This document shows positions 20,423 to 26,588 of a stretch of 64,000 bases of DNA, piece by piece. Numbering within the stretch: the stretch's first letter is position 1; each line of letters starts with the position of its first letter. Source of the DNA: Azonexus hydrophilus (GTDB lineage Bacteria; Pseudomonadota; Gammaproteobacteria; Burkholderiales; Rhodocyclaceae); contig NZ_MTHD01000002.1 of assembly GCF_001956855.1 (NCBI RefSeq), positions 124,001 through 188,000 on the forward strand. The letters are read 5' to 3'. Both the position numbers and the translations under genes were made by a program. The notes under the pieces are model-generated. The model worked only from the letters and a program-made list of their open reading frames with translations, had not been told where the DNA came from and searched no databases.

Positions 20423-20520
20423 AAAAGGAATGGGGCTATCACCTAAGTTACAACTCCATTGCCAAGCAATATAATTGAGCCTCGTAAATCGTGCAACACT
20501 ATTTCAACCGGAACTGAATA

Positions 20521-21027
20521 TTGAAACCGCATAACGCGCAGTCGGACCAGACCGTACTGGATGTACTGCAACAATTTCGCCTGATCTACGGCTCGATGCG
20601 CCGGCATTTCAGGCTCGTTGAAGAACGCTGCGGCATGTCCGGATCGCAGATGTGGGTGCTCCAGGAAGTGCAGCGTTCACCGGAGATCGGCATCGGCGAA
20701 CTGGCTTCCCGCATGGGGATTCACCAGTCCACCTGCAGTTTGCTGGTGGACAAGCTGGTCGCCCTGGGTTGCCTCGACAAACGGAAAAAACAGAGCGATC
20801 AGCGCCGCGTCGGCCTGTGTCTCGCCGACCGTGGTCGCGAAGCGCTGGCCGCCTTGCCGGGACCGGCCGAGGGCATCCTGCCGGAGGCCTTGTCGGCTGT
20901 ACCGCTCGCCGTCCTGAAAACCTTGCATATCAATCTTGATGAACTGCTCAGGCATCTGCCGGGCAAGGACGATAAATTTGCCAGCATGCCGCTCGCCGAC
21001 ATGCTGAAACAGCCTGAAGGGGAATAA
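20521..21027 (+). CDS. MarR-family transcriptional regulator
   Basis: 168 aa. Dimerisation helix (VLQQFRLIYGSMRRHF), winged helix-turn-helix (IGIGELASRMGIHQSTCSLLVDKLVALGCLDKR) and wing (QSDQRRVGLCLAD). MarR proteins usually repress efflux or stress genes and respond to small ligands. The start is a TTG (20521) because no in-frame ATG precedes the dimerisation helix. The OmpA-family lipoprotein gene begins 1 bp after its stop, so the two are one transcript. Confidence 0.85.
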   Translation: MKPHNAQSDQTVLDVLQQFRLIYGSMRRHFRLVEERCGMSGSQMWVLQEVQRSPEIGIGELASRMGIHQSTCSLLVDKLVALGCLDKRKKQSDQRRVGLCLADRGREALAALPGPAEGILPEALSAVPLAVLKTLHINLDELLRHLPGKDDKFASMPLADMLKQPEGE

Positions 21028-21028
21028 C

Positions 21029-21529
21029 TTGTCACTGCACAACCTGTCGTTGGGCCTGTTCGCAGCACTGATGCTGGCGGCCTGTGCCGGTACGCCGGCG
21101 CCGAAAGACGAAGCTGTTTCAACTGAAGCGGTAGCCGCAAGGAAACCGGCAACGCCGGAGCCGGTCGTCGGCGAGGACAAACTGATTGCTGCGGTCGACG
21201 TCGAAAACAGCGTGTTTTTCCCGTCATCCGGCACGGCAGTCGATGCCGATGGCCGGCGTCGACTGCTCGAACATGCGGCCAGGCTCAAAGCCAATCCGGA
21301 TCTGGTAGTGACGCTCGTCGGCCATACCGACAACCTGGGCAGCCCGTCCTACAACCTCGCCATTGCCGAACAGCGGGTCAATGCCGTCTACGCCGTCCTG
21401 CGCAGCCAGGGCGTGCCGTTGATCCAGATCCGGCGCTACGGTGTCGGCAGCGAGCAGATGGGGCTGGGCTGCAAATCGGCCCAATGCCGCAGGAAAATGC
21501 GCCGGGTGCAACTGCACTACGGCGAATAG
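21029..21529 (+). CDS. OmpA-family lipoprotein
   Basis: 166 aa. N-terminal lipoprotein signal with lipobox LAAC (Cys about residue 19), an Ala/Pro/Glu-rich linker, and an OmpA C-terminal peptidoglycan-binding domain (about 65-165) with VTLVGHTDNLGSPSYNLAIAEQR. It should be an outer-membrane lipoprotein anchored to peptidoglycan. The start is a TTG at 21029 behind a strong AAGGGGAA. It is shorter than Pal and coupled to a MarR gene, not tolB, so it is not Pal itself. Confidence 0.85.
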   Translation: MSLHNLSLGLFAALMLAACAGTPAPKDEAVSTEAVAARKPATPEPVVGEDKLIAAVDVENSVFFPSSGTAVDADGRRRLLEHAARLKANPDLVVTLVGHTDNLGSPSYNLAIAEQRVNAVYAVLRSQGVPLIQIRRYGVGSEQMGLGCKSAQCRRKMRRVQLHYGE

Positions 21530-21538
21530 GCCGGGCCC

Positions 21539-21567
21539 GTCATCGCGGGGGCAGCGAAGCAATCCAG
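21539..21567. repeat. Partial REP-like repeat (copy C)
   Basis: The stretch GTCATCGCGGGGGCAGCGAA and the following GCAATCCAG resemble one arm of the fuller REP-like hairpins at 31168-31236 and 34589-34649. It sits between two convergent genes, the usual place for such repeats. Confidence 0.6.
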
Positions 21568-21583
21568 TTTCGCCGCCCCAATA

Positions 21584-22465
21584 TCAGTGAATCGACCGGC
21601 CGGCGTAATCGTCGAACAGCGCCGCCACGTCTTCCGGGCTGAAGCGGTAATCGCGGTTGCAGATATCGTCGCGGATCAGGATCTCGCCATGTTCGGCGAC
21701 GATGGTTTCGGCATCCTCGCGACCCAGGCTGCGGATCATGTCGCGCACCTTCTCCCAATCCTCGGGGCAGTGATAAACCACCGTCTGCGGATCGTAGATG
21801 CGGATGCCGCGGGCTTCGATTTCCTCATGGAACAGCCGGCCAAGCAGTGTTTCCGCATCAAGCTCCAGCAGTTCGGCCGGCTTCACCGTCGCCGCCAGCT
21901 GGGTAATGCGGTGCCAGCCATCCGGATCGTGCTGGTCCGCCTGCGGCAGCTTCTGCAGGAACAGGCACACCGCCGCGCGCGGGCTGGCCGTGGTGAACAG
22001 CCGCGACGGCTGCTGCTCCGACTGCTCCAGGTAATGCTCGAAAATCTGCGCGATGCTGTCGCCAACCATCGGCACATAGCTCTGATAAGGCTGACGCGCC
22101 GTCGGCAGATCCAGACTCATCAGCAACTGCCCGCCCTGGTGGGCGCCCAGCAGTTCCTGCACTGGCGCCGGCAGCACCACCGGGTTGCTGCGCGCCATGC
22201 CGCGCATCTGCAACGCCTCGTTGCAATCCATCACCAGCAACTGGATCGGCCCGTTGCCGCGCAACTGCAGCGTCAGCCGGCCGGGCTGCTTCAACTGGCC
22301 GGCAATCAGCGCCGTCACCGCCGCCGTCTCGCCAAGCAACTGCGCCACCGTCGGCTGGTAATCGCGACCGGCCTGCATCTGCTCCCAAGCATCGCCCAGA
22401 TGAACGATGGCGCCGCGAATGTCCAGCCCCTCAAAAATGAAACGACGAATCGTGCTGGCGCTCAT
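21584..22465 (-). CDS. hslO: Hsp33-family chaperone with an incomplete zinc-cysteine switch
   Basis: 293 aa, normal Hsp33 length and order: N-terminal chaperone core (FEGLDIRGAIVHLGDAW, LLGETAAVTALIAGQLK), linker, C-terminal switch domain. Canonical Hsp33 binds zinc with four cysteines (CxC and CxxC). Here the first motif reads YHCPEDWEK and the second RDDICNRDYRF, so one cysteine of each pair is replaced (by Glu and Asp). Oxidative activation by disulfides as in E. coli therefore cannot work in the usual way. Its start overlaps the stop of the ArsC/Spx-like gene by 4 bp, so the two are one operon. Confidence 0.9.
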   Translation of the reverse strand: MSASTIRRFIFEGLDIRGAIVHLGDAWEQMQAGRDYQPTVAQLLGETAAVTALIAGQLKQPGRLTLQLRGNGPIQLLVMDCNEALQMRGMARSNPVVLPAPVQELLGAHQGGQLLMSLDLPTARQPYQSYVPMVGDSIAQIFEHYLEQSEQQPSRLFTTASPRAAVCLFLQKLPQADQHDPDGWHRITQLAATVKPAELLELDAETLLGRLFHEEIEARGIRIYDPQTVVYHCPEDWEKVRDMIRSLGREDAETIVAEHGEILIRDDICNRDYRFSPEDVAALFDDYAGRSIH

Positions 22466-22839
22466 TTCAGTTTTTCCGCATAGGTTTCCGGCGCAAAGCC
22501 GACCAGCAGTTCCTTGCCGGTATCGAGCACCGGCCGCTTGATCAGCGCCGGATACTGCGCCATCAATTTCAGCGCTTTTGCCGCGTCGACCGCAGCACGC
22601 TCCTCATCCGTCAGCTTCTTCCACATCAGCCCGCGCCGGTTCAGCAGCACTTCCCAACCCGCCCGCGCCGCCCAGTCCGGCAGATTCGCCTCGGCCACAC
22701 CGGCCTTCTTGTAATCGATGAATTCGTAAGCAACACCGTTTTCAGTCAGCCAGGTCATGGCTTTCTTCATGGTGTCGCAGTTCTTGATGCCATAGCACGA
22801 TACTAAATATTGCTTATTTTCTAATTCTGTGTTATGCAT
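22462..22839 (-). CDS. ArsC/Spx-family reductase with a replaced N-terminus
   Basis: 125 aa, YffB-like ArsC/Spx thioredoxin-fold protein: YGIKNCDTMKKAMTWLTENG at the active-site loop (Cys about residue 21) and later NRRGLMWKKL and LIKRPVLDTG. The first 15 residues (MHNTELENKQYLVSC) come from AT-rich inserted DNA. The native start (MGTIRVFGIKN, 23495-23527) is stranded 690 bp away behind the insert. The new leader still supplies a beta-1 strand (QYLVSCYG), so the protein may be functional. It probably acts as a thiol/glutathione-dependent reductase. A purine-rich AGAGAGAAA serves as ribosome-binding site. Confidence 0.85.
   Translation of the reverse strand: MHNTELENKQYLVSCYGIKNCDTMKKAMTWLTENGVAYEFIDYKKAGVAEANLPDWAARAGWEVLLNRRGLMWKKLTDEERAAVDAAKALKLMAQYPALIKRPVLDTGKELLVGFAPETYAEKLK
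22778..22792. repeat. 15-bp direct repeat, gene-proximal junction of the insert
   Basis: CAGTTCTTGATGCCA, identical to 23493-23507. It encodes the GIKNC region of the ArsC/Spx-like gene on the minus strand and marks where native coding sequence resumes after the insert. Confidence 0.85.
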
Positions 22840-22873
22840 TTTTGCTTTCTCTCTGCTGCTGGATTTTTTGGGG

Positions 22874-23407
22874 TTAGTCGTCGCGGTGGTTCTTGTAAGA
22901 GTCGTAAGTGAACGTCTCATTTTGATATATCGAAGTGTACTTGATAACAAGCTTCGCCCTGTTTATGGCGTGTTCCAGCACACTTGGTGTTGGTAGCTTG
23001 CTTGGATCAAATTCGAGAACAACTACGTCAATGCTTTGATTAGTAGCAAGTGCGCTCCCCTTTGCAAGATAGGCGCTATAGAGGATTTGAGGCGTGTTTT
23101 GCGGAAAAAGAATGCTGACAGCTTTAGCAATCGGCTCTGTGTTAACGCCTTCAATCTTCTTGTCATCAACAAAAACGCAGTAGCTATCGATAAGTGCTGG
23201 CCCAATTCCAATATTTGATAGCTGTATTTTGTAGCGATTTTTGGAAAAATCTTGCCAAGTATTGAGCAACGGCCTTACAGAAAGGCGGTTATGTTTGTAA
23301 GTGGCATATGCCTGCCAAGTAGCAGTAAAAAAAGCACATATAGCTATGATGGCGCTGGCGATTGCACCTATGCCTTCACACGAGTATCCCGAAAGTTCAC
23401 AAGTCAT
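22874..23407 (-). CDS. Unknown membrane-anchored protein carried by the insert
   Basis: 177 aa. One N-terminal membrane segment (about residues 12-32, GIGAIASAIIAICAFFTATW) is followed by a soluble domain with strands such as IQLSNIGIGPALIDSY and VVVLEFDPSKLPTPSVLEHA. I do not recognise a named family; similar small TM-plus-beta proteins are common on mobile DNA. Base composition is clearly more AT-rich than its neighbours. It is transcribed toward the ArsC/Spx-like gene, 34 bp away, so its promoter may now drive that gene and hslO. Confidence 0.72.
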   Translation of the reverse strand: MTCELSGYSCEGIGAIASAIIAICAFFTATWQAYATYKHNRLSVRPLLNTWQDFSKNRYKIQLSNIGIGPALIDSYCVFVDDKKIEGVNTEPIAKAVSILFPQNTPQILYSAYLAKGSALATNQSIDVVVLEFDPSKLPTPSVLEHAINRAKLVIKYTSIYQNETFTYDSYKNHRDD

Positions 23408-23491
23408 AAATTAGATGTCCAGCACTTACCGATATTGACAGTGTTGATTATTGCATCGGGATAGGTTGGTATCCATATTTAATATCGTTAC

Positions 23492-23527
23492 TCAGTTCTT
23501 GATGCCAAAGACGCGGATCGTGCCCAT
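23492..23527 (-). pseudogene. Displaced native 5' end of the ArsC/Spx-like gene
   Basis: The minus strand reads ATG then GTIRVFGIKN and an immediate TGA created at the insert junction. GIKN matches the active-site loop of the intact gene at 22778-22792. A good ribosome-binding site (GGAGA, 8-9 nt upstream) precedes it, so this was the original translation start. It now encodes only 11 residues. Confidence 0.75.
23493..23507. repeat. 15-bp direct repeat, distal junction of the insert
   Basis: CAGTTCTTGATGCCA, the second copy of the repeat at 22778-22792. The bases flanking the two copies diverge immediately on the insert side of each. Confidence 0.85.
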
Positions 23528-23857
23528 CTCTGTTCTCCGGTTCGTGTTTGGGGAAGGGCGCAATTATCCCAGCTTTTGCGCCGGGCTCACGTGGACAGGA
23601 TGTTTTGGTGGAACAGGCGGAACTGAAACAGCCCTGCGTCGCATCGCAGGCTTTTACTTCTGAGAGTGGTTTATGCGGGACAAGTATTCACTGCTGGTCG
23701 ATTTTTCCTGAAACCGACATGGGCTGGGATGGCAATTGCATGATCAGTGTCAGTACAATGGCAAGCTGTCCGGTTTCAATTACTTGCTGACATGTCACGT
23801 AAACGTAGCCCATCTGAAAATACCCTCCAGGCAACGGATTTGACTTGTCCTGCCTGG
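23528..23857. other. Non-coding stretch holding the orphaned promoter region
   Basis: No convincing gene. On the minus strand a -10-like GATAAT (23563-23568) lies about 36 bp before the displaced start codon, consistent with the former promoter of the ArsC/Spx-hslO operon; the -35 is weak. Small ORFs here (for example one at 23688-23813 minus behind a GGAGG) have no supporting features. Confidence 0.4.
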
Positions 23858-23891
23858 CAGCTTATCGGACAGAGGTCCAGCTTATTGGACA
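23858..23891. repeat. Tandem 14-bp direct repeats, IS-end-like
   Basis: CAGCTTATCGGACA (23858-23871) and CAGCTTATTGGACA (23878-23891) are spaced 20 bp apart. Multiple subterminal repeats with this spacing are typical of IS21-type insertion-sequence ends, and paired direct repeats also occur at integron attI sites. No transposase or integrase gene is nearby. I favour an IS remnant. Confidence 0.45.
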
Positions 23892-23907
23892 CTTCTGTCG
23901 TCTACTA

Positions 23908-23914
23908 GTTAGCC
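23908..23914. other. Cassette 1 left boundary (attC R'-type core)
   Basis: GTTAGCC, 2 bp before ATG 23917. It is complementary at 6 of 7 positions to the R'' box GACTAAC (24638-24644) at the end of the same cassette, as expected when a cassette's two ends come from one circular attC. Confidence 0.55.
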
Positions 23915-23916
23915 CG

Positions 23917-24621
23917 ATGAAATCTCGTCCGTTTCTTCTCGCGCTCGCGCTGTCGTCATTCAGCATGAACTCGTTCGGATTCTTGGGATTTGGCGGCACT
24001 AGATGGACTGAGGATGCATTGCTCCACAATGGTGCCGTGTTGCTCGTTGAGCGAAATGTCGAGCGCGGTGGCCGGCATGAAATCGGACAGAAGCCCCCGT
24101 ACCGAGAGCAGCGATTGCAGTTCAAGCATTCGGCCACAGGGGAGAAGGTAATCTGGGAAGACCTCAATGCCAAGGACATTGGCACTGCCAGCTTCCTACC
24201 AATGCTCGTCGATATCGTGGCCAACACCCCCTATGTTGTCGTAACCCCGATGGGCTGCCTCTCATACAACAAATGGGGAAGACCAAATCCACCTTATGTT
24301 GTCTTCCGCTACAAAGGAGAGCGCTGGACGCGCATTCCGCTGTCTGACCTACCGAAGGAAATCATCATTCCCAATTTGATTTCTTCCGCCCCAGATATCG
24401 AAATTGAGCGACTGGGCAAAACCCATGTCACGGTCGACGACGTCAAACGGGCAAACTCACGATTTAAACAGCCCGAGTACAAATCTATCCTACGCACCGA
24501 AGTTCCAGCTGGCTCCTATGGGTCCTCTGTGAACTGTGAGGAGATGGTCTACTACAAAGGAGCGTGGGTCGGCCCCGGTGATTCCATTGGCAAGCGAATG
24601 ATGGACCGCAGATCTAAGTGA
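23917..24621 (+). CDS. Cassette-borne hypothetical secreted protein
   Basis: 234 aa with a signal peptide (about residues 1-22, MKSRPFLLALALSSFSMNSF). The mature protein contains RHEIGQKPPYREQ, TPMGCLSYNKWGRPNPPYVV and SGSSVNCEEM-like (YGSSVNCEEMVYY) blocks, a pattern I recall from uncharacterised proteobacterial periplasmic proteins. No function is known to me. The start codon follows the cassette core GTT by 6 bp with no ribosome-binding site, and the stop is 16 bp before attC 24638-24707, the compact packing of an integron cassette. Confidence 0.75.
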   Translation: MKSRPFLLALALSSFSMNSFGFLGFGGTRWTEDALLHNGAVLLVERNVERGGRHEIGQKPPYREQRLQFKHSATGEKVIWEDLNAKDIGTASFLPMLVDIVANTPYVVVTPMGCLSYNKWGRPNPPYVVFRYKGERWTRIPLSDLPKEIIIPNLISSAPDIEIERLGKTHVTVDDVKRANSRFKQPEYKSILRTEVPAGSYGSSVNCEEMVYYKGAWVGPGDSIGKRMMDRRSK

Positions 24622-24637
24622 GCCTATATGACAATCG

Positions 24638-24707
24638 GACTAACCCATCATTCCACCGGACGCTGCGCGATGAAGCCGCGCAGCGCCGGTGAATCCAGAC
24701 GTTGGGC
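24638..24707. repeat. Integron attC site 1
   Basis: R'' GACTAAC (24638-24644) and R' GTTGGGC (24701-24707) enclose a long imperfect hairpin: TTCCACCGG with CCGGTGAA, and CGCTGCGCG with CGCGCAGCG around a short ATGAAGC-type loop. The inner part is closely related to attC 25251-25338. About 70 bp, within the normal attC size range. Confidence 0.82.
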
Positions 24708-24736
24708 GTCGTTAATCCATTACCAGCGAACACTCC

Positions 24737-25249
24737 ATGGCCTTCTCAAAAACAACCACGAGTGACTACATTGTTGAGCTACTAGGCATCAGCACTGAGG
24801 ATGTAAAGGCTTTGACTCAGGTTCCCATCTATGTCGATTTGAAGCGGAAAGCTGGCTTATTGTCCTTTCCTCAAGAGCTGCATTATTCGGATTTTCCGCC
24901 CACACTGAAGTGCAAGTTTTTTGCGTATGGCGAACACTTCGCGGTTAAACAAACACGCAGGATGACGAAGCCGTACAGCGAGGGCTACACCACAATAGAA
25001 GTTTTTAACATCGAAATTGATCGCAACCTCAAGTTAGCCTACTTCAAACGCCGAAGAATCTTGAACCTCTGCAAAGAAGCATTGTTAAGCTACATTGGGC
25101 CAACCTATTTTGGCCAAGCATACGAAGTCAATCTTAATCTGATCCCGCAACGGTACTCTAAGAGGGAGCTGAAAGCAGCTAAGCAAACGATTGATGAGTA
25201 TTTGAAAATTATGGCTGATATCTCTAGTCGCATCCGCGAGGAACGTTAA
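24737..25249 (+). CDS. Cassette-borne hypothetical protein
   Basis: 170 aa, soluble, basic, no signal peptide. Segments such as VPIYVDLKRKAGLLSFPQEL and LIPQRYSKRELKAAKQTIDEY suggest a beta-rich body with a helical C-terminus; I recognise no family. More AT-rich than the chromosome around it. It fills cassette 2 (24701-25330), with the stop codon 1 bp before the attC R'' box. Confidence 0.72.
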   Translation: MAFSKTTTSDYIVELLGISTEDVKALTQVPIYVDLKRKAGLLSFPQELHYSDFPPTLKCKFFAYGEHFAVKQTRRMTKPYSEGYTTIEVFNIEIDRNLKLAYFKRRRILNLCKEALLSYIGPTYFGQAYEVNLNLIPQRYSKRELKAAKQTIDEYLKIMADISSRIREER

Positions 25250-25250
25250 C

Positions 25251-25338
25251 GCCCAACATGGCGGTCGACCTCGTTCCCTTCGGTCGCTGGATGCTGCGCG
25301 ATGAAGCTGCGCAGTGCCGGCCACCGCTACGTTGAAGC
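25251..25338. repeat. Integron attC site 2
   Basis: R'' GCCCAAC (25251-25257) is the exact complement of the cassette's own leading GTTGGGC (24701-24707), the diagnostic relation between the two ends of one cassette. The R' side is GTTGAAGC (25331-25338). The inner stem (GCTGCGC, GATGAA loop, GCGCAG) matches attC 1 almost base for base. Confidence 0.82.
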
Positions 25339-25487
25339 TGTAGAAAAACCAAATTCTGCGATAAATGGCCATGTCCGACAAAAACCCAGCTTGCACAATC
25401 GCTCCAGATTCGATGACCATCGTCTCAGGGTAGATAAATTATCCTCTTAATATACCCCTCAATTTTTTGAGTGGTTTTTTCTACAGC
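25337..25487. mobile_element. 151-bp element with terminal inverted repeats (MITE-like)
   Basis: Left end GCTGTAGAAAAACC (25337-25350) pairs with right end GGTTTTTTCTACAGC (25473-25487), one extra T apart. No ORF lies inside. Removing the element joins GTTGAA to GTCGTTAGTCC, which closely resembles the head of cassette 2 (GTTGGGC then GTCGTTAATCC). This suggests a non-autonomous element inserted into the start of cassette 3. A clear target duplication is not visible. Confidence 0.55.
25455..25480 (+). terminator. Possible intrinsic terminator inside the 151-bp element
   Basis: Stem CCCCTCAA / TTGAGTGG (one mismatch) with a TTTT loop, followed by six Ts. It would stop read-through from cassette 2. 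The T-run is also part of the element's right inverted repeat, so the terminator role is uncertain. Confidence 0.5.
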
Positions 25488-25511
25488 GTCGTTAGTCCTT
25501 CTGAGTAAATC

Positions 25512-25817
25512 ATGGTTACCTGTTATCTGCGTTACATCATTGATCCTTTCAAACTCAAAGAATTTGAAAATTACGGAAAAATCTGGATTCCACTCGTCGA
25601 GAGGTTTGGTGGCAAACACCATGGCTACTTCCTGCCATCGGAGGGGGCAAATAATGTTGCTTTGGCAATGTTCACTTTTCCGAGTTTGGCACTTTATGAG
25701 GAGTACAGAGCCAAATCGTTTCAAGACCCGGAGTGCATCGCCGCGTTCAAGTACGCTGAAGACACGCGTTGCATCATCAGCTATGAGCGCAGCTTTTTCA
25801 GGCCTGTTTTCGAGTGA
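25512..25817 (+). CDS. NIPSNAP-family protein
   Basis: 101 aa, dimeric alpha/beta-barrel fold of the NIPSNAP family: YIIDPFKLKEFENYGKIW, HHGYFLPSEGANNVALAMF and LYEEYRAKSF are typical, ending in ERSFFRPVFE. Bacterial members are often found in integron cassettes and are of unknown or vague enzymatic function. It appears to be the gene of cassette 3; the right attC of that cassette was not found. No strong ribosome-binding site is visible. Confidence 0.85.
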   Translation: MVTCYLRYIIDPFKLKEFENYGKIWIPLVERFGGKHHGYFLPSEGANNVALAMFTFPSLALYEEYRAKSFQDPECIAAFKYAEDTRCIISYERSFFRPVFE

Positions 25818-26103
25818 AAATGGCTAGCCCATACGCCATGAGGGACGCGCAAAATCTCGTCCCTCATGTCAAGCGTCATGCATAAAGAGCTGTGTATACT
25901 TTGTCATCAATGTCGCAGTCATGCTCTTTTCTCTCGTCTTGCTCTTGATTCAGCAATGAGCGCTAGCCCAGCAGCCGTCACGCCCGCCGCAACCATCCCC
26001 TATCCAGCTACTGCCTGCGTCCTCTAGCCCAATCCGCATCCCGCTGAATCCCCTCAGCCGAAACAGCTACAATGCCCCATTTTTCACGTGCCCGGATATC
26101 TTG
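25818..26103. other. Non-coding gap with an 11-bp perfect hairpin
   Basis: CATGAGGGACG (25837-25847) and CGTCCCTCATG (25858-25868) form a perfect 11-bp stem with a 10-nt loop, just after the NIPSNAP stop. It lacks a T-run on either side. It may be a degenerate terminator or protein site. The rest of the gap shows no gene and no recognisable attC; CTAGCCC occurs three times without obvious meaning. Confidence 0.5.
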
Positions 26104-26577
26104 ATGAACGTTGATTTGGACTACAAAAACAACCCCTTGCATGGTGTTGGTTTGAAGGAGTTGTTGACTGAACTGGTCGATTGTTATGGTTTTGAGATTT
26201 TGTTCGCCTATCTGAATATCAATTGCTTCAACAAAAATCCGAGTATTGAATCGAGCGTCAAATTCCTCAAGAAGACGGATTGGGCGCGGGAGAAGGTTGA
26301 GTCGTTTTATCTGTACAAATTCAAGAGCTTGCCGCGTGCGTCCGAGGAGCAGTTCGAGTTGCCGCCGCGGGATCGCATCATTCCGCCGGGGCAAGTGCCG
26401 GGGGCGCCGGCTGTGTTGAGTCTGGAGGATGCCGAGCGCTTGTCGGAAAAGCGCGCCAGGAAAGCGGCCGCGTTTGGTTCGGATGCCGGTCGTCGTGCTG
26501 GCCCGGCCAAGGTGTCGAATCATGCGAGGACTGCTGTTCCTGATGATTCCGATCCCTGGGCGAAGTGGAAAAAATAA
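26104..26577 (+). CDS. VF530-type (DUF2132) protein with a basic C-terminal tail
   Basis: 157 aa. Residues 5-70 form a VF530/DUF2132 domain ([51 protein letters not shown]), a small helical fold thought to bind DNA. The remaining half is low-complexity, rich in Pro, Ala, Arg and Lys, ending DPWAKWKK. The tail resembles histone-like extensions and could add nonspecific DNA or RNA binding. The start is ATG 26104, 3 nt after a TTG. Confidence 0.85.
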   Translation: MNVDLDYKNNPLHGVGLKELLTELVDCYGFEILFAYLNINCFNKNPSIESSVKFLKKTDWAREKVESFYLYKFKSLPRASEEQFELPPRDRIIPPGQVPGAPAVLSLEDAERLSEKRARKAAAFGSDAGRRAGPAKVSNHARTAVPDDSDPWAKWKK

Positions 26578-26588
26578 GTCCGGTTCGT

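Larger units (their letters stand above)
22793..23507. mobile_element. 715-bp AT-rich insertion in the 5' end of the ArsC/Spx-like gene
   Basis: The unit is bounded by a 15-bp direct repeat (22778-22792 and 23493-23507) that lies within the coding sequence of the target gene. It contains one gene (22874-23407) plus a new start codon and 15-codon leader that restores the target reading frame. Beyond the distal repeat the original start, ribosome-binding site and upstream region of the target gene persist. This is the footprint of a site-specific integration event that regenerates the 5' end of its target, as known for SXT-type elements at prfC. No recombinase gene remains, so it is either a deletion remnant or was mobilised in trans. 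Confidence 0.7.

Noticed and set aside
23688-23813. Small minus-strand ORF (41 codons) behind a GGAGG
   Set aside because: No homology or domain and it lies in a remnant-rich gap. A ribosome-binding-site-like sequence alone is not enough.
25837-25868. Third attC site
   Set aside because: A perfect hairpin is present but no AAC/GTT recombination boxes flank it.
22840-26100. CRISPR array or tRNA-linked island
   Set aside because: No regularly spaced repeats and no tRNA-like cloverleaf were seen. The repeats present are integration and cassette sites.
26225-26232. GCTTCAAC as the missing R'' box of cassette 3
   Set aside because: It is complementary to GTTGAAGC but falls inside the conserved coding core of the VF530-type gene (INCFNKNP), so chance is the better explanation.
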